From positions 1 to 38,903 of the forward strand of contig JAVBUZ010000065.1 of the NCBI GenBank assembly GCA_031554725.1: 38,903 bases of DNA, written 5' to 3'. Shown piece after piece: positions 26,756-34,266 of the stretch. The translations under genes and the position numbers were made by a program. The notes below the pieces were generated by a model, which did no database searches, was not told where the DNA came from, and saw only the letters and a list, made by a program, of their open reading frames with translations. The stretch's first letter is position 1; every line of letters starts with the position of its first letter. This DNA is from JAVBUZ01 sp031554725 (GTDB taxonomy: Bacteria > Bacillota > Clostridia > Lachnospirales > Lachnospiraceae).

Positions 26756-28108
26756 TTAAATTTTAAATTTTAAACTCTTTCCCTTTTCGAATTCTCCAAA
26801 TACACTAGAGTACCTATATACACTCAAAATAAGTCCAAGGTAAATATAATTAACCATTGTAACCCCAAAACCAAAGGAAAGAAACGGCATGTCTACACCT
26901 GACGGCGGTAATACTCCAAGGTTTGCACCAATTGAAAATACACTTTTTATAATTAGCATTGAGCTCGCTGCTATTCCAAGAAGAAAGCCCAGCTTGTTCT
27001 TTTGCTTTATGGAGATATGGAAGGTTCTTAAAAGGAAAATGCCTATTACCAAAAGTAAAATGGATGCCACAATAATGCCAAAATAGGAAAAGGTACAGGT
27101 AAGAACATATTCACACTCCACTCCACCTAAATATTCAAAAGCGCCCAACGTTTTATCGCCAAACAATGTCGCCCCACTAATTTGTTGTCTCGCATTATTA
27201 CCTATAAAGTTTGCACCATCCGCAAATTCGTTCGGATGAAACATAGCTCTAAGCCTAGCTAGTTGATAGGCTGCCATTCCTATATGCCTTCCTTCTGCAA
27301 GTATAAGCTCTGCTACAAAAGCAGAAATTCCTCCTATGACAATAAAAAGGTAGCTTCCCATCTGTAATTTTTTATTGCCACCATAAACTCCTTTTGCCAT
27401 AGCAGCAAAAATAACTATCATACAGGTACTTTGAACCACAAACCAAACAGAAATAGAAAGAAACTCAAATATATACGCAAGAAGCATCATATTTAGAATC
27501 ATAATACCTATGGATTTTAAAATTCCGATGCCCTTTTCCTCTCGGAAGTGGTATACAAATCCCACGAAGAACAACACCGAAAGCATAAGCGCTGAATTTC
27601 CCGTCGCAAAGCTCTTAGCAAATATCCCGCTTCCATTAAAGAAAAGAAACCAAATGCCACATCCCACAATAAAAACAAGATATATTTGCCAGATATACTT
27701 ACTTATCACTCTATAATCAAAGAAAAATAGACCTGACATAACAGCAATTCCTACTAAGTTATATATTATGGTCTTTTTACCATAGCTCTCATCTGCCACA
27801 ACATTATTCCAATATTGAAAAATTATGCATTGCATAACAATTCCAAAGATTGCAATAGCTATTGCCATAATAGGTAATGCCCAATCGGTTTTGGGCCTAT
27901 GAATATGATCAAGCTTTGTCCCCGTTTCCACTGGGTCACCCATTTGCATAACCGCTATGATTTCTGCCTCTTCCTCTTCTCTTCCAGATTGAAGGAAGAA
28001 TTCCTTTTGATCTTCAATATGAGCATCAAGCTCTTTCAAAACAAGGGGCTTTGCCATATCACATTGTATCTGCTCCGAAACAGCAGCTAAATACTCCTTT
28101 TTCGTCAT
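26756..28108 (-). CDS. SEDS (FtsW/RodA/SpoVE-like) protein with N-terminal HAAS-type domain
   Basis: 450 residues. Residues 1-70 form a soluble helical HAAS-like domain (MTKKEYLAAV... with MGDPVETGTKL), of the type usually paired with PadR regulators. About ten membrane helices follow (75-435). The YQLARLRAMFHP segment (281-291) and the C-terminal ANLGVLPPSGVDMPFLSFG match RodA/FtsW polymerases that build peptidoglycan glycan strands. At the position of the catalytic Asp of RodA (the TDFIF segment) the sequence reads ECEYVL (331-336), so Asp appears replaced by Glu; enzyme activity is uncertain. The start at 28108 lies 2 bp after the PadR stop, with its ribosome binding site inside padR. A terminator follows. 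Confidence 0.82.
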   Translation of the reverse strand: MTKKEYLAAVSEQIQCDMAKPLVLKELDAHIEDQKEFFLQSGREEEEAEIIAVMQMGDPVETGTKLDHIHRPKTDWALPIMAIAIAIFGIVMQCIIFQYWNNVVADESYGKKTIIYNLVGIAVMSGLFFFDYRVISKYIWQIYLVFIVGCGIWFLFFNGSGIFAKSFATGNSALMLSVLFFVGFVYHFREEKGIGILKSIGIMILNMMLLAYIFEFLSISVWFVVQSTCMIVIFAAMAKGVYGGNKKLQMGSYLFIVIGGISAFVAELILAEGRHIGMAAYQLARLRAMFHPNEFADGANFIGNNARQQISGATLFGDKTLGAFEYLGGVECEYVLTCTFSYFGIIVASILLLVIGIFLLRTFHISIKQKNKLGFLLGIAASSMLIIKSVFSIGANLGVLPPSGVDMPFLSFGFGVTMVNYIYLGLILSVYRYSSVFGEFEKGKSLKFKI

Positions 28109-28110
28109 TC

Positions 28111-28440
28111 CTACACCCCCAAACACATTACATTAGAAACCGCTTGGATATATTCCTTCCACGCCTTTTCCTTTGCTTTTAGTTCTGCCCTTCCATGCTT
28201 GGTAATACCATAATACTTCCTTACCTTTCCTAAAACCTCGTTCTCATAACAAGTAAGAAAGCCCTTTTCCTCCAATGTGTGTAGTAACGGATAAAGTGTC
28301 CCTGCCTTTAATTCAAATACATTTTCCGAACGCTTTTGCAAGCTCTCAATCATCTCATACCCATACATGTCCTTCTCACTAAGTAGCTTAAGTATCAACA
28401 TTGCTGTGCTACCTGATAACAAACTTTTGTCAATTGCCAT
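28111..28440 (-). CDS. PadR-family transcriptional regulator
   Basis: A 109-residue PadR repressor with the winged helix (LILKLLSEKDMYGYEMI, about 15-32; LKAGTLYPLLHTLEEKGFL, about 44-62) and a short C-terminal dimerisation helix. It overlaps nothing but is only 2 bp from the HAAS-SEDS start, so both are made from one mRNA. It probably represses its own operon through the direct repeats at 28474-28508. GGAAGGAG precedes its start. Confidence 0.92.
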   Translation of the reverse strand: MAIDKSLLSGSTAMLILKLLSEKDMYGYEMIESLQKRSENVFELKAGTLYPLLHTLEEKGFLTCYENEVLGKVRKYYGITKHGRAELKAKEKAWKEYIQAVSNVMCLGV

Positions 28441-28473
28441 GATCCATTCTCCTTCCCTTATGTAGATTCTCTA

Positions 28474-28508
28474 TATATCGACTATCTACATAATATATCG
28501 AACGTCTA
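28474..28508 (-). promoter_or_regulatory. Direct-repeat operator/promoter of the padR operon
   Basis: Two 15-bp repeats, TATATCGACTATCTA (28474-28488) and TATATCGAACGTCTA (28494-28508), have a 20-bp period, about two helical turns. They lie 34-68 bp before the padR start and include -10-like TATAT sequences, so binding would block transcription. Autoregulation by PadR is inferred. Confidence 0.55.
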
Positions 28509-28542
28509 TATATGTCAATCTTTTTTTAATTAAAATTGAAAG

Positions 28543-28683
28543 GCTGTAGGGGCAATAAAGTTTCGACTGGCAGGCGCTCTCGCTTAGTGGAAAACGTAAT
28601 GGTGCCTAGGCATGCAAAATACGCAAGCCAAGCACCAACGTTTTCCAAAACTGCCCTTTCGAAATCTTTGTTGCCCCTACAGC
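28543..28683 (+). repeat. Structured inverted-repeat element, copy C
   Basis: 141 bp, the closest relative of copy A. Outer stem: GCTGTAGGGGCAATAAAG (28543-28560) with CTTTGTTGCCCCTACAGC (28666-28683), one G-U pair. Middle stem: GGAAAACGT..TGGTGC (28589-28605) with GCACCAACGTTTTCC (28632-28646). Apical hairpin around GGCATGC and GCAAGCC (28609-28630). Several pairs differ from copy A on both sides, keeping the pairing. Similarity to A extends about 45 bp further right (ATAGTATTTGTACACTT). No plus-strand gene ends nearby. Confidence 0.85.
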
Positions 28684-28776
28684 TCTTTGAAATGTAAGTT
28701 GAAAAAAGATTGAGATAGTATTTGTACACTTGAAGCACCATCTAAGCTACTATATGTTCAAGTGGATTGTGTAGAT
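28684..28776. other. Spacer between repeat copies C and D
   Basis: These 93 bp hold no gene. An 8-bp inverted repeat CACTTGAA (28727-28734) / TTCAAGTG (28757-28764) is present, so each flanking element is followed, in its own direction, by CACTTGAA. Copy A is followed by the related CACTTACATTCAAGT. Confidence 0.55.
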
Positions 28777-28916
28777 GCAATAATGAAAATACAGTTCCGG
28801 CCGAGCAGTGTAGAAAAACGTTGGTACTTAAATCTGGTATTGTCAGATTTTACGTACCATTACGTTTTTGTCCAAGCGAAAGCGCCTGCTCGAAGGAATG
28901 CTATTTTCATTATTGC
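28777..28916 (-). repeat. Structured inverted-repeat element, copy D
   Basis: 140 bp in the opposite orientation to copies A and C. Outer stem: GCAATAATGAAAATA (28777-28791) with TATTTTCATTATTGC (28902-28916), perfect over 15 bp. Middle stem: GAAAAACGTTGGTAC (28813-28827) with GTACCATTACGTTTTT (28854-28869). Apical hairpin AAATCTG (28830-28836) / CAGATTT (28844-28850), whose sequence is unrelated to that of A or C though it folds the same way. Its right arm supplies the stop codon and last codons of the SNF2 gene, so it is the 3' end of that transcript. Confidence 0.85.
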
Positions 28917-31069
28917 CTCTCCACATCCTCCTTCCTAATCCCATAGCGCTCCCTCTCACTCTTAACAATGGCCGCCATCGCTTTATTTTCATTGATACTC
29001 TTTGCTGCCTCGTCAATTGCTGATTCGTCTGCAAAGCTATCAAATATTTCTGTTTTTCCTTTTAGAAGGTTCATGATTTTCTCGTCCACGCTATTTGCTG
29101 TGAGGAGTCTATGTACCATAACGTCCTTGGATTGACCCATTCTATATACACGAGAAATTGCTTGGTTCTCTGTGGATGGCTTCCACTGAGGCTCACAGAT
29201 AACAACCACGCTTGCTGTCTGTATGTTTAGTCCAACACCGCCTGCCATAATCTGACAAACCAAAACACTACCTTCTTTTGCTTCTTTAAACTCATCAATA
29301 ATTTCTTGCCTTCTATTTGCAGAAACGCTTCCGTTAATGGGTCCATAGCATCTATCTGGAAGGAGGTTTTGAACCTTAGTTATGGTATCTAAGAAGAAGG
29401 AAAAGACAATGACCTTTCTGCTATTTTCCTTGGCGTCTTCACATATTTCCAAAAGACGATTTGCTTTTGAAGAATCCTTTATGTCAGGGACATTCCAAGA
29501 AACCTGACGAATTTGCATATAGGACTCTTCTTCAAGTGTTTCTTTATATACCGCTTCTTCTGCCGGTGTCATTTTACACCAGTGCTCTTTTTCAAGCTTC
29601 TCTGGAAGCTCCGTTAGTACATCCGTTCTAACCCTGCGAAGATACACGGGGGCTATTGCCTCTCGAAACTCTGGTGCCTTTGCCATCGCCACCATACTTC
29701 CAATTTTTGCGGATACCTCTTTATTTAAAAGGCTAATCAAAAATACCATTTCTTCTACTTTATTTTCCAGCGGTGTACCTGTCATAAATAAGATACTTTC
29801 TGATAACTTAGAAATTTTAGCTAATGCCTTAGTTCTGTTTGCTTCTGGATTTTTCACGTAATGCGCCTCATCCACTATGAGCATATCTATTTTTAAATCC
29901 TCTGGCAGCTCCAGCTTGGAAATAGATTCGTAAGTGGTAATTCCAACACCGCCATTTTTGTACCAAGCCTCAAGCTCCTCATTTCTATCGTCTCCATAAA
30001 TTTCTGCTGGCTGAAGCTTACTGTGCTGGGGAACCTCTCGAAACCAGTTAACCATTACACTGACTGGGCAAACCACAAGAAAATGTGTTTTCCCCTGAGT
30101 CGTCAAATGAGCCATAGCTGCGATTGCTTGCACTGTTTTACCCAGACCCATTTCGTCACCTAATAAAACCCTTTTTTGATGAAGGATATATTTTGTACCA
30201 AATTCCTGATAGTTACGCAAAACCGACTTCATAAGCGAGGTATCAAGTGGAAACGCCTCTACTTCCCTTACAAGTTCTTCTGGCAAGCCATTTATAAGTG
30301 TATTCTCTTGAACATCACTACCAGTTATCTGTTCTAGCCATGCAAAATATGGTGCTGAATTTTCTTCAAAGGATTTAAGGCTATTTCTACTATTCCAGCT
30401 TCTTGTCACCGTGGTAAACCTTGTGCTTAGATTTTTAGCCTCTGCTGCATATCCATTTTGAAGTAGTGCATCCAAATATTGTAATGAATTTATTTGTTCG
30501 TTTCTCTTATTTGTTCCAGCGAAAAACCATCTTATTGAGGAGCTGAGACCCTTTGCTGACTTCATTCCATAAGTAACCTTACTATGACAGTCTGAGTACA
30601 CTCTTGCCGCTCTGTCATAGATTTCCTTAGAATTCATTAATATTGCTAGGCTGGTAACAATATCGGTTACTTCTTTGCTTTTATCCGACGAATTTATCTT
30701 TACCTTTACATTATGACTCGTGCTTTGCCAAAGCTCATTGACCTTGCCTGCTATTTTTGTAGCATTCTCTTGTCCAATACCATTTATGGCAGTAAGACGG
30801 TTTGCTGGAATCCCTAAAAGTTGTCTAATATTATTATATCCTGCATTTTTTAACGCCGAGACGCGTATTCCATTTTTATCTCTATTTAGTTCTTCGATGG
30901 GTATTGTTTCCAGTGCTTTATAAACTGCCTGTTGTCTTAGCTTTTCATAAGCCACCTTAATCTTATTTTTATACCCCTCTGTCAACTCCAATATGCTATA
31001 AAATTGGTTGTCGGCATTTCTTATCTGCCCTATCGACGCGCGAACTTGACTGCTTTGTGGTCTCTCCAT
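28910..31069 (-). CDS. SNF2-family DEAD/H-box ATPase with N-terminal helix-hairpin-helix
   Basis: About 719 residues. The N-terminal third carries a helix-hairpin-helix DNA-binding motif (GIPANRLTAINGIGQENA). The two helicase lobes follow: motif I DEMGLGKT (near 30150), DEAH box (VDEAHYVKN), motif III TGTPLENK, and the C-terminal lobe with AGGVGLNIQTA and YRMGQ. Such proteins translocate on duplex DNA and remodel nucleoprotein or RNA polymerase complexes; the specific role is unknown. The ATG at 31069 is favoured by spacing from AAGGGGGAG; 31078 is also possible. No restriction or defence partner is beside it. The 3' end merges with repeat copy D. Confidence 0.88.
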   Translation of the reverse strand: MERPQSSQVRASIGQIRNADNQFYSILELTEGYKNKIKVAYEKLRQQAVYKALETIPIEELNRDKNGIRVSALKNAGYNNIRQLLGIPANRLTAINGIGQENATKIAGKVNELWQSTSHNVKVKINSSDKSKEVTDIVTSLAILMNSKEIYDRAARVYSDCHSKVTYGMKSAKGLSSSIRWFFAGTNKRNEQINSLQYLDALLQNGYAAEAKNLSTRFTTVTRSWNSRNSLKSFEENSAPYFAWLEQITGSDVQENTLINGLPEELVREVEAFPLDTSLMKSVLRNYQEFGTKYILHQKRVLLGDEMGLGKTVQAIAAMAHLTTQGKTHFLVVCPVSVMVNWFREVPQHSKLQPAEIYGDDRNEELEAWYKNGGVGITTYESISKLELPEDLKIDMLIVDEAHYVKNPEANRTKALAKISKLSESILFMTGTPLENKVEEMVFLISLLNKEVSAKIGSMVAMAKAPEFREAIAPVYLRRVRTDVLTELPEKLEKEHWCKMTPAEEAVYKETLEEESYMQIRQVSWNVPDIKDSSKANRLLEICEDAKENSRKVIVFSFFLDTITKVQNLLPDRCYGPINGSVSANRRQEIIDEFKEAKEGSVLVCQIMAGGVGLNIQTASVVVICEPQWKPSTENQAISRVYRMGQSKDVMVHRLLTANSVDEKIMNLLKGKTEIFDSFADESAIDEAAKSINENKAMAAIVKSERERYGIRKEDVERQ

Positions 31070-31229
31070 AGAACTCATTCTCCCCCTTATAAATAAAACT
31101 ACGCTTAGTTTATCATAAATAGACGCTTTTTTCCATATTCTAAAATGCCTCAAAAATATTGCCTTTTAAAGGAATATGCCTTATTATTAATTTATATTTT
31201 ATACTAAAGGGGACATAGGGAGGATTAAA

Positions 31230-32126
31230 ATGGGTAGAAATAGTAGTGGCGGTAGCCGTAGCGGTGGAGGCTTTCCTTCTGGAGGTAGTTCATCATCTGG
31301 AAGAATTAGTAGCGGACGAAGCCAAAGTATAAATAGTGCAGGAAGACAGGGTCGTACATCTGCTCCAAGTAGCGCACCTCGTCAATCAGCTCCAAGTGGA
31401 CCTTCTTATAATTCAGGACCACATCATATGCCAGGGGGACCTAGACCTCCGATGGGTGGCGGTATGCATCATCATCCAAGACCACATAGACATTTCTGGG
31501 GACCTAGACCAAGACATTACTATGGCGGTGGCGGATACGGTTACAGAGGTCATGTAGGCTGTGGTTCTTATTTAATTACACTTATTGTATTGCTAGTTAT
31601 AGTTGCAATTGTTGCTTTTAATAGATACGACAGAAACCCTGCATCATATAATAGTGCACCAAATTATCCACAACAAAATTCTGGGAATCAATCTGTGAAT
31701 ACCAAAGTAGATACCTCAGATTTTAACGATTATTGCAAGGATACCCTTGGTTGGATTGAAGATAAGGGCACCTTCCTTAGCGGTCTAAAAACATTTTACA
31801 ACAAAACTGGTGTGAAACCATTTTTATACCTTACCAATAATATAAACGGTTCCAACACCCCAACTCAGGATGAGCTTGATGACTTTGCTAATAAGCTGTA
31901 TGATGAGCTCTTTACAGATGAAAATCATTATTTGCTAATATTTATGGAGTATGGTGATACATATATGCTACAATACGTATGTGGAAGCGATGCGGCTTCT
32001 GTTATCGGTACAGATGGCGCTGAAACCGTATTAGATTATGTGGATCAATACTATACCTCCAGTATGGAAGATGAAGAATATTTCAGCACCGTATTCTCTA
32101 GTGCGGCAAATAAAATAAAAAAATAA
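31230..32126 (+). CDS. TPM-domain membrane protein with Gly/Ser/His/Pro-rich N-terminus
   Basis: 298 residues. Residues 1-110 are low-complexity, rich in Gly, Ser, Pro, Arg and His (HHHPRPHRH near 80-88). One membrane segment (113-130) follows, then a linker and a C-terminal domain (about 150-295) resembling the TPM/YgcG fold, a putative phosphatase or quality-control domain that would lie outside the cell. There is no signal peptide. This order (Gly-rich, membrane, TPM) is the reverse of the usual TPM, membrane, Gly-rich tail. GGGAGG precedes the ATG; a terminator follows. Divergent from the SNF2 gene. Confidence 0.72.
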   Translation: MGRNSSGGSRSGGGFPSGGSSSSGRISSGRSQSINSAGRQGRTSAPSSAPRQSAPSGPSYNSGPHHMPGGPRPPMGGGMHHHPRPHRHFWGPRPRHYYGGGGYGYRGHVGCGSYLITLIVLLVIVAIVAFNRYDRNPASYNSAPNYPQQNSGNQSVNTKVDTSDFNDYCKDTLGWIEDKGTFLSGLKTFYNKTGVKPFLYLTNNINGSNTPTQDELDDFANKLYDELFTDENHYLLIFMEYGDTYMLQYVCGSDAASVIGTDGAETVLDYVDQYYTSSMEDEEYFSTVFSSAANKIKK

Positions 32127-32130
32127 ATAC

Positions 32131-32172
32131 AAACCCCGGTTACTGTTTTACAATGCAGCAATCGGGGTTTTT
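32131..32172. terminator. Bidirectional terminator
   Basis: AAACCCCG (32131-32138) pairs with CGGGGTTT (32163-32170), with further inner pairing of GGTTACTG and CAGCAATC; it is followed by T-runs on both strands. It lies 4 bp after the TPM gene and just after the stop of the convergent DUF255 gene at 32175. Confidence 0.9.
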
Positions 32173-32174
32173 GT

Positions 32175-34160
32175 TTAAATAAGTTCATCTAACACATTTG
32201 TAGGTGGCAAGCATGAAAAGTCATTGCAAACATAATAGGTTGTCTCTCCATTTAGAAGCGGATACTCTTTTGTTGCTTCTTCCAAAATTATGATATCGGC
32301 ATTCAAATCGGTTTTACCCTTTATCCGTTCTATATCCTCTAGGCTTTTTAATACACAAACCACATGCCTCTGAGGATTTTCTTCTAACAACATCGCCATC
32401 ATAAAAAAACTATGTCCTGTTGGATATTCCCCCGCTCTGTCTTTCACAAACTCTATTTGCCTTGTTACTTCTAGCCTGATATCTTCCTCTAAGCATAATC
32501 TTGAAAGACGAACCAAATTATAAGCCATCACCGAATTTCCACTAGGAATTGCTCCATCATAGGTTTCTTTGGGACGAGAAATCATTTGTTCATTCTCGCG
32601 TCCTATCAAAAAGAAACCACCATTTTCATTATCCGCAAAATCCACCAATGTTTTTTTCAGAAAGCTTCTTGCTTTTTGAAGATAAGCTTTTTCTAACGTA
32701 ACATCGTAAAGCTTTATTAGAGAAAAAATATAAAAAGCATAGTCATCTAAAAAGCCTTTATGCATTTTCTTTCCTTCTCTATAGCCTACATATAACGTAT
32801 CATTCTGTGTTAGCTTCTCTTGGATAAATGCTTCCGCCGCTTTAGCCACTTGTAAATATTTATCTTCACCAAACACCTGATGCATCATTGCAAAGGCAGC
32901 AATCATCAAAGCGTTCCATGAGGTTAAGATTTTATCATCTAAATGAAGCTTCATTCTTCCTTTTCGATAGCTATAGACTCTATCTCTCGCCCCTTCAAAT
33001 TCTTCTTCACCCTTTACCTCTTCATGATGTAGCATGTTAAGAATATTCTTTCCTTCAAAATTTCCTTGCTTACTAATCCCATAATATTGACCGAACTTTT
33101 TCCCCTCTTCTTCTCCTAAAACCTGAATGATTTCTTTATAAGAAAAGGTGTAATACTTTCCCTCTTCGCCTTCACTATCTGCATCCTGGGCACTGTAAAA
33201 TCCCCCTTCTACGTCTGTCATCTCCCGTAAAATATAATCTCCGGTTCTTTTTGCACCTAACAAAAAGCTTTGATTGCCTGTTATTTTATAGGCTTTTGTA
33301 TATGCCATCATGAATAGTGCATTATCATAAAGCATCTTTTCAAAATGAGGAACCAAAAAGTATGCATCTGCTGAGTATCTAGAAAAACCGCCACCTACAT
33401 GATCAAACAATCCACCCTTATACATTTGAAGCAAGGTTTTTTCCACCATATCCATAAGTAACAGCTTGGGAAATTGTTCATGAAAGCTCATCAAGAATAG
33501 TAGATTATGAGGTGCCGGAAATTTTGGTGCGTTTCCAAATCCTCCGTTCTCTTTGTCAAAAGAATTGCGATATATCGTAAGAGCATCCATAAACAACTCA
33601 TTATCTTCCATTGTACCCGACTTTTCTTCTCTGCAAATAAATTCTACCGCTGATTCTGCAGAATTTAAAAGCAGTTGCTTATCTTCTTTCCATTTATGAC
33701 TCATAATTGCAAGGAGCTCTACAAAGCCTATCTGCCCATGGGCCGCTCTCTTTGGAAAGTATGTCCCTGCAAAAAAGGGTTTTTGATCTGCCGTTAAAAA
33801 AATACTCATGGGCCAGCCACCACTCCCTGTCATTGCCTGACAAACAGACATATAAATACTATCAATATCTGGACGAATCTCTCTATCCACTTTAATAGAC
33901 ACAAAGTTTTGGTTTAATACCTTTGCCACTTCTTCATCTTCAAAGCTTTCCTTTTCCATTACATGACACCAATGGCATGTGGAGTAACCAATGGAGAGAA
34001 AAATCGGCTTGTCTTCTCTTTTTGCTTTTTCAAAGGCTTCCTCACCCCACGGATACCATTCCACGGGGTTATACGCATGCTGTAGTAGATATGGTGAATT
34101 TTCATATATTAATTTATTAGGTGCTTTTTCATTTTTTTGCAAAGTTATTATTCCTTTCAT
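32175..34160 (-). CDS. DUF255 thioredoxin-fold / six-hairpin glycosidase-like protein (YyaL family)
   Basis: About 661 residues. An N-terminal thioredoxin-like domain (about 10-170) has the family opening NSPYLLQHAYNPVEWYPWG and a CHWC redox motif (Cys62, Cys65). The remaining part is an alpha/alpha barrel resembling six-hairpin glycosidases. This family is widespread (bacterial YyaL, human SPATA20), but its reaction is not known. The ATG at 34160 has no clear ribosome binding site; a TTG at 34142 preceded by AAAGGA is an attractive alternative. It follows the pectate lyase terminator, so is probably separately transcribed. Confidence 0.85.
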   Translation of the reverse strand: MKGIITLQKNEKAPNKLIYENSPYLLQHAYNPVEWYPWGEEAFEKAKREDKPIFLSIGYSTCHWCHVMEKESFEDEEVAKVLNQNFVSIKVDREIRPDIDSIYMSVCQAMTGSGGWPMSIFLTADQKPFFAGTYFPKRAAHGQIGFVELLAIMSHKWKEDKQLLLNSAESAVEFICREEKSGTMEDNELFMDALTIYRNSFDKENGGFGNAPKFPAPHNLLFLMSFHEQFPKLLLMDMVEKTLLQMYKGGLFDHVGGGFSRYSADAYFLVPHFEKMLYDNALFMMAYTKAYKITGNQSFLLGAKRTGDYILREMTDVEGGFYSAQDADSEGEEGKYYTFSYKEIIQVLGEEEGKKFGQYYGISKQGNFEGKNILNMLHHEEVKGEEEFEGARDRVYSYRKGRMKLHLDDKILTSWNALMIAAFAMMHQVFGEDKYLQVAKAAEAFIQEKLTQNDTLYVGYREGKKMHKGFLDDYAFYIFSLIKLYDVTLEKAYLQKARSFLKKTLVDFADNENGGFFLIGRENEQMISRPKETYDGAIPSGNSVMAYNLVRLSRLCLEEDIRLEVTRQIEFVKDRAGEYPTGHSFFMMAMLLEENPQRHVVCVLKSLEDIERIKGKTDLNADIIILEEATKEYPLLNGETTYYVCNDFSCLPPTNVLDELI

Positions 34161-34190
34161 CTTTAATAAGCATAGTATTTGCGCAATGAA

Positions 34191-34222
34191 AAAAAGAATA
34201 CCACTTTCATGGTATTCTTTTT
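34191..34222. terminator. Intrinsic terminator after the pectate lyase gene
   Basis: AAAAAGAATACCA (34191-34203) and TGGTATTCTTTTT (34210-34222) form a perfect 13-bp stem with a 6-nt loop. A T-run within and after the stem on the minus strand (TTTTTTTCATT) fits termination of the gene ending at 34267. Confidence 0.85.
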
Positions 34223-34266
34223 CCACCGTAGGCAAAACTGCTAAGCCTGCAATATTTAATTATCTT

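Noticed and set aside
7305..28741. Similar small minus-strand open frames over repeat copies A (7305-7556) and C (28526-28741), sharing KYY, KSC, NKDF, AVL, NVG and TIT residues
   Set aside because: The similarity follows from the repeat DNA itself. The frame diverges after the middle, and in copy D the matching frame has a TAG and a TAA. Structure is conserved better than the peptide, and no good start signal is seen.
28543..28916. CRISPR array or insertion-sequence ends for copies C and D
   Set aside because: There are only two copies in opposite orientation with no regular spacers, and no transposase or target duplication is visible.
28910..31069. SNF2 ATPase as part of a phage-defence system
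   Set aside because: No methylase, nuclease, PLD or other defence partner lies on either side; neighbours are a TPM protein and a PadR operon. A general chromosomal role is more likely.
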